This document shows, piece by piece, positions 15,708 to 23,798 of a stretch of 64,000 nucleotides of DNA. The DNA is from Anaerolineales bacterium UBA2395 (lineage in GTDB: Bacteria > Chloroflexota > Anaerolineae > Anaerolineales > Villigracilaceae). A program made the translations under genes and the position numbers. Position 1 is the stretch's first letter, and every line of letters starts with the position of its first letter. The notes beneath the pieces were generated by a model. The model saw nothing but the letters and a program-made list of their open reading frames with translations. It did no database searches and had not been told where the DNA came from. The DNA is taken from NCBI GenBank assembly GCA_002343775.1, contig DDSH01000001.1, positions 62,001-126,000 of the forward strand, written 5' to 3'.

Positions 15708-18227
15708 TCATTTTGCCGAATCGACCATCGGCAGGAAAACGGTACGGTACAACGCCTCGTGCTCGTCTGGGTGACTGAACATGATGATGATCAGCGAGGT
15801 AAACCCATCCTCCGCCGCGGCAACATCCACCGGGCGCCCGTTCGAAGTGGCGTAATATAACTTCCATTTGTACCCATTTGCGTCACGCGTTCCCGCCTCG
15901 ATCGGCGCACCGTCCAAACCACGATAGCCATGAATGCTGGACGAAAAATAATCCTTCAATTCCTGAATACTGATCGCAGCACGCAAGGCACTGACCTGGG
16001 TAATATCAAAGGGAGAAGAGCCACGCACAAAGAAGCCATCGAAGGTGAAAAACCAATCCGTGGGAATATCCACCGTGACGCCGAAAATCCTCTCATTGGT
16101 CAATTCCAGCGGCGGCTCCCCCGTGTATGGCACGAGAAACTCGACCTTGGGCAATTCATTCATGCAAGAGCGATCCGGCTCCACTGTCGGGTTGCGCAGA
16201 AATTCCTGCGTGATCTTCATGGCACAGCCGCTCGAATCCGCTGCCGTTGGCACATGTCCCTGATTCGGAAACTCGACATAATGGCTATTCGGTAGTTTTT
16301 CGGCGACCTGCTTCCCAAACTGCGGCGGAGTGGCGGAATCGAACGTCCCGGTGATGACAAGGCTGGGGATATCGCTGACAACCGCATCTTTCTCCCCGAG
16401 AACGGGTCCGACCGCCCCCCAGGTTTTACACGCCCCGAACATTTTTTCCAGATTCTCATAGAAGGGACGCCAGATGAACTGTTCAGTGTTGATCTGTTGG
16501 GAGGCTGCCAAAAGTTCTTCGGGAGAGCTATCCAGAACATGCTCACGGCAAATCACCGAGATGTAAAGCCCCGGATTGATCCCGTCGAAAGAGTATGGCA
16601 AAGCATATTGAGCAGCGATCAGAGTGGAGTAATCCCCACTTTTCAATCGATAAATGGTTTGAGGAGCGGTATCGATAAAGTTCGTGTTCTTGGACAAGCC
16701 CATGACAACCGAAATGAGATAAGAGCCGTCAATGGTCTCTGTCACCGTCCCCATCGGGTATGCAGATGTTGTCAAAGTAACCGGGTTGGTATCCAATTCC
16801 TGCACCAACTCCCAGAACGTGGCTTCAATATCGGGATAGGCGGTATTGCAACCCGGGTCTACCTTGCAGGATGCAAATAAGTTCGAAAGGGTGTAGTTGA
16901 TGACCCCAGGAAATTCGTTGACCCAGTTAACCTCCACCGGCATGACCGAATCGAGGATGGAAGTCCGTACGATCTCGGGGTGATTCCGCATGGTGACCAA
17001 TGCAAGGCGCGTACCATACGATGCGCCATACAAATTGACCTTTTGATAACCCAGAAGGTTGACGATGTCCTTCAGGTCTGCGGCATTCTCCACCGTATGA
17101 TAGGCTTTCAGGTTGATACCCTTGGACTGCAAAAGCCCGGCACAGGAAAGGAAGGCATTTTGATACACCAGTTCGCGCGCGCTGGCATCGATGGTGCCGT
17201 AAATATCCTGACGATAGACCTTGTCCAACTCGTCACAATCCAGGGCTGGCTCCGAAAGCCCCGTTCCGCGCTGGTCGAAGGCGATGTAATCGCGCTCGGA
17301 AATAAAAGGTTCCACCAACACAGAATAGGCAGCAGCGCTGAGTTCTATAGCCTGACCGCCCGGTCCGCCTTGCAGGAATACGACCGGGTCGGGGGCGGGG
17401 TTGGGACTGGTGCTATGAAAAATGGCTACCGCCAGGCGAATCGTCCGATTTGGGTCTCCGGTGCGGTCTTCCGGCACAATGGCGTACCCACAGGTGACAC
17501 GCACGTTGTTCGGCGTGTCAAACTGACACGGCGCTTCCTCGTACCTGGGCATGTACACAACGGTCGGAAGTGCGGTTGGGATGGGGGTCGGCGCGGCGGA
17601 TGTTGCCGTTGGGACAGAAACAACAAATGAAGGGGGTTTTTGGGTAGGAGGTGTTCCAAACCCGAACGAAGGCAGGATATCGAGCGTACTCAATAAATAG
17701 ATCGTTCCCAGTGCAAAAACGCAAACGATCACCAAAGACGCTGCAATGCCATAGACCAGCGTCTGGTCTGATTTTTTCTTTTTGGCGGGTGGTTTCTTTT
17801 CGGCTGTTTTTTGGCGGGGGGGAGATTCATCCGCTGCTTCCACTTCCTCGTAAATGAAGGGGGAGACTGGTTGCGAGATGGGTTGAACAGGCTGCTGGCT
17901 GGCTGGGATGGGCTTGGATACCGGCTGCGGTTCGATGCGGACTGGCGGCGGCTGGGTTGCCCAAGCTGGGGGTGGTGGATCCGCTTTCGGCGTGGAAAGA
18001 AGCGCGATCTGTTTTTTCGCATCCTGATTTTTCGGGTTGATGGCGAGGACGCGTTGAAAACAATACCTCTGCTGTTCGATGGTCGAGACGCTCATGCCCA
18101 GCAAATACCATCCACGCTCAGAGCGTGGAAAGTCCTGGACGAATTTTGAAAAAATGGCAGATGCCTGTTTACGGTTGCCAGATTTTAAGGCTGCAATACC
18201 CGCCTTGAGGATCTCATCTTCTGACAT
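15708..18227 (-). CDS. TPR + membrane anchor + TAP-like alpha/beta hydrolase
   Basis: 839 residues in three parts. Residues 1-75 form a short TPR-like helical domain (LKSGNRKQASAIFSKFVQDFP, YCFQRVLAINPKNQDA). A Pro/Gln-rich linker leads to one membrane helix (about 157-181). The outer part is an alpha/beta hydrolase of the tripeptidyl/prolyl aminopeptidase (TAP) type: oxyanion loop LQGGPGGQ, DQRGTGLS, nucleophile Ser403 in YGASYGTR, Asp630 in TGTFDSATPP, His658 in NQGHVP, so the triad is complete. A C-terminal extension of about 120 residues follows. The TPR should be cytoplasmic and the hydrolase outside. ATG 18227 is preferred over a TTG 12 bases upstream. Confidence 0.8.
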   Translation of the reverse strand: MSEDEILKAGIAALKSGNRKQASAIFSKFVQDFPRSERGWYLLGMSVSTIEQQRYCFQRVLAINPKNQDAKKQIALLSTPKADPPPPAWATQPPPVRIEPQPVSKPIPASQQPVQPISQPVSPFIYEEVEAADESPPRQKTAEKKPPAKKKKSDQTLVYGIAASLVIVCVFALGTIYLLSTLDILPSFGFGTPPTQKPPSFVVSVPTATSAAPTPIPTALPTVVYMPRYEEAPCQFDTPNNVRVTCGYAIVPEDRTGDPNRTIRLAVAIFHSTSPNPAPDPVVFLQGGPGGQAIELSAAAYSVLVEPFISERDYIAFDQRGTGLSEPALDCDELDKVYRQDIYGTIDASARELVYQNAFLSCAGLLQSKGINLKAYHTVENAADLKDIVNLLGYQKVNLYGASYGTRLALVTMRNHPEIVRTSILDSVMPVEVNWVNEFPGVINYTLSNLFASCKVDPGCNTAYPDIEATFWELVQELDTNPVTLTTSAYPMGTVTETIDGSYLISVVMGLSKNTNFIDTAPQTIYRLKSGDYSTLIAAQYALPYSFDGINPGLYISVICREHVLDSSPEELLAASQQINTEQFIWRPFYENLEKMFGACKTWGAVGPVLGEKDAVVSDIPSLVITGTFDSATPPQFGKQVAEKLPNSHYVEFPNQGHVPTAADSSGCAMKITQEFLRNPTVEPDRSCMNELPKVEFLVPYTGEPPLELTNERIFGVTVDIPTDWFFTFDGFFVRGSSPFDITQVSALRAAISIQELKDYFSSSIHGYRGLDGAPIEAGTRDANGYKWKLYYATSNGRPVDVAAAEDGFTSLIIIMFSHPDEHEALYRTVFLPMVDSAK

Positions 18228-18245
18228 GGATTTGTCCAATACGAA

Positions 18246-18272
18246 AATAGAGCCGATTTGCTCGGCTCTATT
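18246..18272 (-). terminator. Terminator of trxA
   Basis: AATAGAGCCGA (18246-18256) pairs with TCGGCTCTATT (18262-18272); T-rich on the minus strand after the stem. Lies between trxA and the hydrolase gene. Confidence 0.8.
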
Positions 18273-18298
18273 ATACCCTTGCGTATTTCGTTTTTCGG

Positions 18299-18622
18299 CT
18301 ACACGTGCGGGGTGACTTTTGCCGCCAGTTTTTCCTTGGGCGTGAAGCCGGTGATGCGCTCCTTGATCTCGCCGCCCTTGAAGAGCATAAGGGTGGGGAT
18401 GCCCATCACACCGTATTGCATCATGATGCCTGGGTTTTGATCGGCATCGAGTTTGACGACCTTAACCTTGCCATTCCATTCGCCGGCAAGCTGCTCGACG
18501 ATGGGCGCGATCATTTTGCAGGGTTGGCACCAGTCGGCGGTGAAATCCACCAGAACGGGTGTCTCTGCGTTGATGACTTCCTGCTGGAAATCCTGTTCGG
18601 TTACATATTTGACTGAACTCAT
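18299..18622 (-). CDS. trxA: Thioredoxin
   Basis: 107 residues, MSSVKYVTEQDFQQEV, active site ADWCQPCKM (CxPC with Gln in place of the usual Gly), cis-Pro in GIPTLMLFKGGE. Cytoplasmic dithiol reductant. The ATG at 18622 is preceded by AAGGAGG; a TTG 15 bases upstream overlaps that site and is rejected. It is divergent from the tRNA-Lys gene. Confidence 0.94.
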   Translation of the reverse strand: MSSVKYVTEQDFQQEVINAETPVLVDFTADWCQPCKMIAPIVEQLAGEWNGKVKVVKLDADQNPGIMMQYGVMGIPTLMLFKGGEIKERITGFTPKEKLAAKVTPHV

Positions 18623-18653
18623 GGTTACCTCCTTCAATTGGATGCGGTGTGCC

Positions 18654-18682
18654 TTGCCTGTATTACTTTCGCATGTTAGAAT
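18654..18682 (+). promoter_or_regulatory. Promoter of tRNA-Lys
   Basis: TTGCCT (18654-18659), 17-bp spacer, TAGAAT (18677-18682), about 16 bases before the tRNA 5' end. Confidence 0.65.
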
Positions 18683-18698
18683 ATTGCCCGCTCTTAAT

Positions 18699-18770
18699 GG
18701 GCGCGTAGCTCAATGGCAGAGCAGCGGCCTTTTAAGCCGTTTGTTGAGGGTTCGATCCCCTCCGCGCTCA
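18699..18770 (+). tRNA. tRNA-Lys (anticodon UUU)
   Basis: A 72-base cloverleaf: acceptor GGGCGCG pairs with CGCGCTC (one G-U), D-arm GCTC/GAGC, anticodon stem GCGGC/GCCGT (closing with G-U) around loop CTTTTAA giving UUU, T-arm GAGGG-TTCGATC-CCCTC, discriminator A. The CCA end is not encoded. Confidence 0.95.
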
Positions 18771-18778
18771 CTGCAATC

Positions 18779-18804
18779 AGTCCTCCGGTTTGGAGGACTT
18801 TTTG
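18779..18804 (+). terminator. Terminator after tRNA-Lys
   Basis: AGTCCTCC (18779-18786), loop GGTTT, GGAGGACT (18792-18799), followed by TTTTTG. Confidence 0.9.
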
Positions 18805-18856
18805 TTTCGCGCCCCATCGAGGGATGGTATTCGAGTCCCCTCTGCTTTTAAAAACG

Positions 18857-18898
18857 AACTCACCCGCGAAACTTGAATTTCGGGGTGAGTTGTGTTTC
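18857..18898. terminator. Long hairpin downstream of the HEAT-repeat gene
   Basis: AACTCACCC (18857-18865) with GGGTGAGTT (18883-18891), extended inside by CGAAA/TTTCG after one bulged G. A-rich on one side and T-rich on the other, so it can terminate the minus-strand HEAT gene and back up the tRNA terminator. Confidence 0.8.
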
Positions 18899-18908
18899 TT
18901 TTTTCTGC

Positions 18909-19889
18909 TTATTTTCCGTCGTCTTCCTCATCCAATTCATCTTCTTCTCCTAACGAGAGGAGATCGAAGTTGCTCAGTTCTTCATTAAAGTCCAGGTTTT
19001 CGATAGCGTCTTCGAGAAATTTGATGGCGTCCTCGTCCTCGGTCTGTTCAAGCAGGTTAAGGAGGTAGAGACGCGCATCCTCGCCGCCGATCTGGGAAAG
19101 CGACCAGATGGCAGCGGAGGTGACATTATCATCCTCTTCCTCATCTTCGAGCATTTGCAGCATGATGGGAGCCGCCTCTTCGATGACGAGTTCACCCGCG
19201 GCTTCAGCAGCGGCAAAGCGAATGCGGGGATCGCCATCCAGCAATTTGCTTACCACGCTGTCGTCCCAGCGGTTGTCGTGGGAACGTCCCATGGCGCGCA
19301 AGGCGCTGGCAACCCAGACAGGATCTTCGCGTTGGAATGCAGATTCGAGGATGTTGACCGTCTCTTCGCGGGAGGAATAGCCAAGCGCTTCAAGCGCGTG
19401 CCGACGCAAAGTGGGATTCTCGTCGCTGCGGATGATGGAGATGAGTGCGTCTTCGATCTGATGCTGGAGCGAGGTGTTCAATTCCTCCAACTCGCCAAGT
19501 AAAACAAATTCACCCAGCAGGTCGGCGGCTTCCAGGCGCGGAGCGAGGACGCTATCGGTGAGGAAAATGTCCAGCAGCGGTGGAACCAGCTTCGGGTCGT
19601 TTGATTCGGCGAGCAACCCGATTGCCCGGGCGCGGACTTCTCCATCCGCATCCTTGAGCAATTCCCTGCCGATATCTTCGTACGAGACGAGCGTGTCGGA
19701 GTCAAGGTGAGATAAAAGATGGTCGAGCAGGAGCAGTTTCCGCTCCGGGGTGACGCGGGACCAGATGTCCAAAAAGAGGCGCAGCGATTTCGGGTCGAGA
19801 TCGGAATAGTGACGCAAGTGACTCTGCGGGATATCCTTTTTGGAATCGAGCAGGTATTCGAGGACAGATTGAAAAGTGAGTTCAGCCAT
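18909..19889 (-). CDS. HEAT-repeat protein
   Basis: 326 residues, MAELTFQSVLEYLLD; at least five HEAT/PBS-lyase-like helical repeats (for example DGEVRARAIGLLAES, NPTLRRHALEALGYS, DPVWVASALRAMG, DPRIRFAAAEAAGEL, NVTSAAIWSLSQIG) and a very acidic C-terminal tail. HEAT solenoids are protein-binding scaffolds. The start lies two bases after the site-2 protease stop, so the two genes are cotranscribed and the protein may work with the protease; that is inference. The longer upstream frame lies within the protease gene and is rejected. Confidence 0.8.
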   Translation of the reverse strand: MAELTFQSVLEYLLDSKKDIPQSHLRHYSDLDPKSLRLFLDIWSRVTPERKLLLLDHLLSHLDSDTLVSYEDIGRELLKDADGEVRARAIGLLAESNDPKLVPPLLDIFLTDSVLAPRLEAADLLGEFVLLGELEELNTSLQHQIEDALISIIRSDENPTLRRHALEALGYSSREETVNILESAFQREDPVWVASALRAMGRSHDNRWDDSVVSKLLDGDPRIRFAAAEAAGELVIEEAAPIMLQMLEDEEEDDNVTSAAIWSLSQIGGEDARLYLLNLLEQTEDEDAIKFLEDAIENLDFNEELSNFDLLSLGEEDELDEEDDGK

Positions 19890-19891
19890 GT

Positions 19892-21010
19892 TTAGGGTAG
19901 GGGCAATGGAGCAGGGTTGACAAAGTCCATGACGTTCACGAAGAGCATCAGACCGATGAGCAGAAGCATGGCAACGCCATTGACGGTGTTTTCCCATTCG
20001 GGCGGAATGCGTTTGCGGAAGAGGATTTCCGGCAGGGTGAAGAGGATGCGTCCGCCGTCGAGCGCGGGGATGGGAAAGAGGTTGAACACGCCGAGCGAAA
20101 TGCTCAACACGCCGACCAGATTAAGGACGTAATTCGTCGGGCGCGGCGTGGGGGCGCTTGCGCCACTCGTTGGCGCAGCGGATTCCTGGCGGCTTGTCAC
20201 ATCTTCTTCCACGGCAAAATTGAACAAATCATAAATGCCTTTGAAGCCGATCAGACGCGCCTGGTCGGGCGCAATGGCGCCCTGGATCAACGCAATCGGA
20301 AGGTAGACGATCGTCGCGGCTTGAATGCCGGTGATGGTCACGCCACCGGAAATGCTTTCAACGAAGGTCGCGGGGCGGGTCGGGTACGTCAACCCAACGC
20401 CGAGGGCGCCCTGCTGTGCCGTGCGAGTGGAAAGCGGTGTGGCAGTGATGGCAATCTCTTCGCCATCCCGTTCGATTAACAACTCAACCGGCTTGTCGAG
20501 ATTCTCGCGGATGATCGCGATCGCCGCATCGATCTCCGCCACCGACTGACCGTTGATGGCGAGCAGGGTGTCGTCTTCCTGAATACCCGCCTGTTGGGCG
20601 GGCGAATCCTCAGCAATGGTATCGATCTTTACCGAGCCGGGCACAGCCACGCCTTCCGAAGCGATCAAAATGGAAAACACGATCACCGCTGTGATCAAAT
20701 TCATCAGCGGACCTGCGAACAACACCACGAGCCGTTTCCACGGGCTGGCGTGAGCCAACCCGCCGGGTACGTTGGGGTCGTTCTCACCTTTGGGGCGCAC
20801 AAAACCGCCCAGAGGCAGGGCATGGATCGTAAACTCCGTCCCCTGCCAGGTGAAAAGGGTCACGAGTTTTTTGGAGGGCAAGCCAAAGCCAAACTCCTCC
20901 ACCTCGATGCCCGCCCAGCGCGCCGCCAGAAAATGCCCCAGTTCATGCACAAAGATCATCCCGCCCAGCGCAAGCAGGAAGACAAAAAACGTCAGAATGC
21001 CAAATTCCAT
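19892..21010 (-). CDS. rseP: Site-2 zinc metalloprotease RseP (M50)
   Basis: 372 residues. HELGH (22-26) supplies two zinc ligands and the catalytic Glu; NLFPIPALDGG near the C-terminus carries the third ligand Asp. A single PDZ domain lies between (about 125-205, GIQEDDTLLAINGQSV), and an extra Ser/Pro-rich loop (about 285-300) precedes the last helices. It cuts transmembrane substrates such as anti-sigma factors or leftover signal peptides. AAAGGA precedes the ATG. Confidence 0.92.
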   Translation of the reverse strand: MEFGILTFFVFLLALGGMIFVHELGHFLAARWAGIEVEEFGFGLPSKKLVTLFTWQGTEFTIHALPLGGFVRPKGENDPNVPGGLAHASPWKRLVVLFAGPLMNLITAVIVFSILIASEGVAVPGSVKIDTIAEDSPAQQAGIQEDDTLLAINGQSVAEIDAAIAIIRENLDKPVELLIERDGEEIAITATPLSTRTAQQGALGVGLTYPTRPATFVESISGGVTITGIQAATIVYLPIALIQGAIAPDQARLIGFKGIYDLFNFAVEEDVTSRQESAAPTSGASAPTPRPTNYVLNLVGVLSISLGVFNLFPIPALDGGRILFTLPEILFRKRIPPEWENTVNGVAMLLLIGLMLFVNVMDFVNPAPLPLP

Positions 21011-21099
21011 TTGTAAATCCTTTCCCGCAGTACTAGACGCGGCGAATGGATTATATCTTGCAAATGAAACAGGGAAGTTAATCTTTCATTAGACGGAAG

Positions 21100-21125
21100 A
21101 GCCGCTTCGCCCCAAGGCGGCGGCT
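21100..21125 (-). terminator. Hairpin after the decarboxylase gene
   Basis: Two stacked stems AGCCGC/GCGGCT (21100-21105, 21120-21125) and CGCC/GGCG (21108-21111, 21116-21119) with loop CCAA. No strong T-run follows, so termination strength is uncertain. Confidence 0.5.
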
Positions 21126-21166
21126 GGTTCTGTTTTCCGAAAGGTTTTTCTCCCCTACAAGTTTAT

Positions 21167-22141
21167 TTACACCAACTTCGCCGCGCCGCCCACCCCCGCC
21201 ACCAGCACATCCTTCACACCGGGGATCTCGCGCAGGCGTTTCTCCACCTCGGCTTTGTATTCGACCAAACACAACACATGGACATTTGGTCCCGCATCCA
21301 CCGTGTACCCAACGGGCAGTCCGCTCGCGCGCCATTCACGCACCAGGTGAAAGATCTCCACGGTAGCCGACTGCCAATACATCAACGGCGGTTTTGAGGT
21401 CATCATCACCGCATGCATCATATCCGAATCATGTTCGATGATGTCCGCAAAGGCTTCAAAATCCCTTTTGAGAATGGCATTGCGGCAGATTTCAAGTCTG
21501 CGGGGCGCATCTTCCACACGCGCCTCTTGCAACGGGCTCGTCCCCGCAATGGCATGACCTTCTGTGGAGCCGGTCTTTTTGTGCGTCGAACTGACGATGG
21601 CAACACAATCCACCAGATTCCAATGGTCAACAGGTGCGATGGAAAAGGCGTACGAGTCGCTTTCAGCCTCACCCATTTTCCACTCCACGAATCCCGCCGG
21701 AATGGAGCGTGAAGCGGAGCCTGATCCACGCCGCGCCAAAACAGAAAGTTCCGGCTCGCTCAGGTCCAATCCAGCCGCTTTGCTTCCTGCCAACGCCAAC
21801 GCTGCAAACGCCGCCGCAGAAGAGGCGATCCCCGCGCCGGCAGGGAAGTTGTTCTCGCTCATCACTTCGGCATTCATCTTAATCCCAGCCTTTTCACGGA
21901 CAAGATCAAGGATGTACGAAACACGATCCAAGCCTTTGCCGACGATTTCATGCCCATTGATGATAAGTTCATCGAACGGCAATGACGGTTGAAAACTGAC
22001 CGTTGTGCGTGTGACCAATCCATCCAGATTCATGGAGACGGAGCCGTTGACGGGCAGGCGCGATTCATTATCACGGTTGCCCCAATATTTGATGAATGCA
22101 ATATTCGGATGGCTGATGGCGGTTGCAGATGTGGGTTTCAT
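21167..22141 (-). CDS. Mevalonate-(di)phosphate decarboxylase
   Basis: 324 residues of the GHMP-kinase fold: IAFIKYWGNRD (the catalytic-site Lys of KYWG is kept), the ATP loop PAGAGIASSAAAFAALALA, GSGSASRSIPAGF with the Arg/Ser of the active site, and TVDAGPNVH with the catalytic Asp. Classical enzymes decarboxylate mevalonate 5-diphosphate to isopentenyl diphosphate; in some Chloroflexota and archaea the homologue acts on the monophosphate, so the substrate is left open. It indicates isoprenoid synthesis by a mevalonate route. No other pathway gene is in the window. Confidence 0.82.
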   Translation of the reverse strand: MKPTSATAISHPNIAFIKYWGNRDNESRLPVNGSVSMNLDGLVTRTTVSFQPSLPFDELIINGHEIVGKGLDRVSYILDLVREKAGIKMNAEVMSENNFPAGAGIASSAAAFAALALAGSKAAGLDLSEPELSVLARRGSGSASRSIPAGFVEWKMGEAESDSYAFSIAPVDHWNLVDCVAIVSSTHKKTGSTEGHAIAGTSPLQEARVEDAPRRLEICRNAILKRDFEAFADIIEHDSDMMHAVMMTSKPPLMYWQSATVEIFHLVREWRASGLPVGYTVDAGPNVHVLCLVEYKAEVEKRLREIPGVKDVLVAGVGGAAKLV

Positions 22142-22470
22142 GGCAAATTCTCGTTGAAAACAGGTGATCTTTAGGGTGGCCTTGCAAAAAACTGGCGGTT
22201 CCCTTGCGCCAACATAGCAGGCTTCAAGTTCTTTGGAAACAAATCAAGTTTACCATGCTGAAAATTCCTAAAATAAGTACAAGCCAAACCTCTTCATAGG
22301 CAGGAATAACCTACCCTTTGCCTGTTAGTAGCGATCAATCGACCATTTGATGTTTTTTTTAAAATCACATCGCATACACAAAATACACCGCATCCTTAAT
22401 CTATTCCGTACCATCACGGATCTGGCGGAGTCGCTGCAATACCGCCTCAATCCAATCATGTAAGCCCCCG
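22142..22470. other. Gene-free spacer
   Basis: 329 bases, richer in A+T than the surroundings. No open frame with a ribosome site, tRNA or strong hairpin was seen. It holds the presumed promoter of the decarboxylase gene and the 3' end region of the MFS gene. Confidence 0.6.
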
Positions 22471-23796
22471 TTATATCGATTGATTCACCAATCCCAACAC
22501 ATACATCCCGATCAACAGACCAAAGGCGCCTAAAAATTGAGTGACGGTTTGGATCTGGCTGATCTCCGGCAGGATGCCCGTCAGGATGGTCACGCCGACC
22601 GCCGCGCCAAGATAGCGCCCCAATTGCACAAGTCCGCTGAGCACAGTGCGGTCTTCGTTGTTGACGGCGTTCTGCGAGTTGATGAGCAACGTGGCAGAGA
22701 TACCGCCGAGGGCAAGCCCCAAAAAGCCGGTGAAGATTTGGAATAGAACGAAATTGCTGGCACCGACTGCAACATACAACCCGCCTGCCCCAAGGATGGA
22801 AACCGCCCAGAGAACGATCGGGAAGGATGCCTTGAGTTTTGCCATGACACTGCTGGTGATGAGCAGACCGAGGGTCGTGCCGATCATGAAGATCATCAAG
22901 ACCTGGCTTTCGTCCACGTCAAAGCCCTGCTGTTTGAAGATGGCATTGCACAGAGGCAGGAGAGTGATCAGCCCGTACATGATGCCGCCAGCAATGAGCG
23001 AACTGATAATGGATTGGCGCAGTACCTTGGTTTGGAAGAATGACAATTTGATGATGGGGTCGTGATGCCGCGCTTCGTTCCAAACCAGAACCACGCCTGT
23101 GACCACAACGCCTACCAGCAGCAGAATACCCGAAAGGTCGAGCCGCCCCAAGTTGCTGACCGAGTCGGACAGGCTGACAAGCGAAACGCAGAACAAGCCG
23201 AACATCAAGCCGCCGAGCAGGTCGAGATTAAGCCAGTTGACGGGCTGGGTGGAAGACTGCGAAGCGGACTTATCCAACGCCACCAGCAGCAGGGCAATGG
23301 CAATCATGAACAGCGTGATGAAAAAGATCCAATGCCAGCCAATCTGCTTGGTGATGATGCTGCCGAGAATGGGGCTGATGAGGTTGGCAAGCAACTGCAC
23401 AAAACTGAACATGCCAATCATCCGTCCGCGTTTTTCGGCAGGGAAGAGGTCGGAGATGAGGGCGATGGAGACAGGCGTCATCATGCCTGCGCCAAGTCCC
23501 TGCAGAACGCGCGCGACGATGAGATGCTCCATACTTGGCGCCAACCCGCCACAAAGAGTGCCGACCGCAAAGATGGACATACCGAGCAAATAGAATTTTT
23601 TGCGTCCGTACAGATCTGCCATCTTTGAGAAGATCGGGATGGTCAACAACGATGCCAGCATGTAACTGGAAAAGACCCAACTGTAGAGATAGTCGCCACC
23701 GATCTCGGTGACGATGAAGGGCATGGCGGTCGCCAGCACCAACTGCATAATGCCAATGCCGAACATGCCGAGGATGATCCCAATGAAGGTCAGCAT
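22471..23796 (-). CDS. MFS multidrug exporter (DHA2-like)
   Basis: 441 residues with about 13-14 membrane segments. The conserved loop 2-3 motif KMADLYGRKKFYLLG and motif C-like GLGAGMMTPVSIALISD mark a drug:H+ antiporter; a 14-helix layout fits DHA2. Starts two bases after the stop of the rifampicin-phosphotransferase-like gene, so both are made from one promoter under the divergent TetR. Likely exports the compound that the partner enzyme modifies or a similar toxin; specificity unknown. Confidence 0.85.
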   Translation of the reverse strand: MLTFIGIILGMFGIGIMQLVLATAMPFIVTEIGGDYLYSWVFSSYMLASLLTIPIFSKMADLYGRKKFYLLGMSIFAVGTLCGGLAPSMEHLIVARVLQGLGAGMMTPVSIALISDLFPAEKRGRMIGMFSFVQLLANLISPILGSIITKQIGWHWIFFITLFMIAIALLLVALDKSASQSSTQPVNWLNLDLLGGLMFGLFCVSLVSLSDSVSNLGRLDLSGILLLVGVVVTGVVLVWNEARHHDPIIKLSFFQTKVLRQSIISSLIAGGIMYGLITLLPLCNAIFKQQGFDVDESQVLMIFMIGTTLGLLITSSVMAKLKASFPIVLWAVSILGAGGLYVAVGASNFVLFQIFTGFLGLALGGISATLLINSQNAVNNEDRTVLSGLVQLGRYLGAAVGVTILTGILPEISQIQTVTQFLGAFGLLIGMYVLGLVNQSI

Positions 23797-23798
23797 TG

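Noticed and set aside
18806..18845. Fragment GGTATTCGAGTCCCCTC after tRNA-Lys resembling a tRNA T-arm
   Set aside because: Stem and loop sizes do not fit a T-arm and no other tRNA arms are present; at most a degenerate remnant.
22142..22470. Small gene in the largest spacer
   Set aside because: No frame with a ribosome site and coding-like composition was found on either strand.
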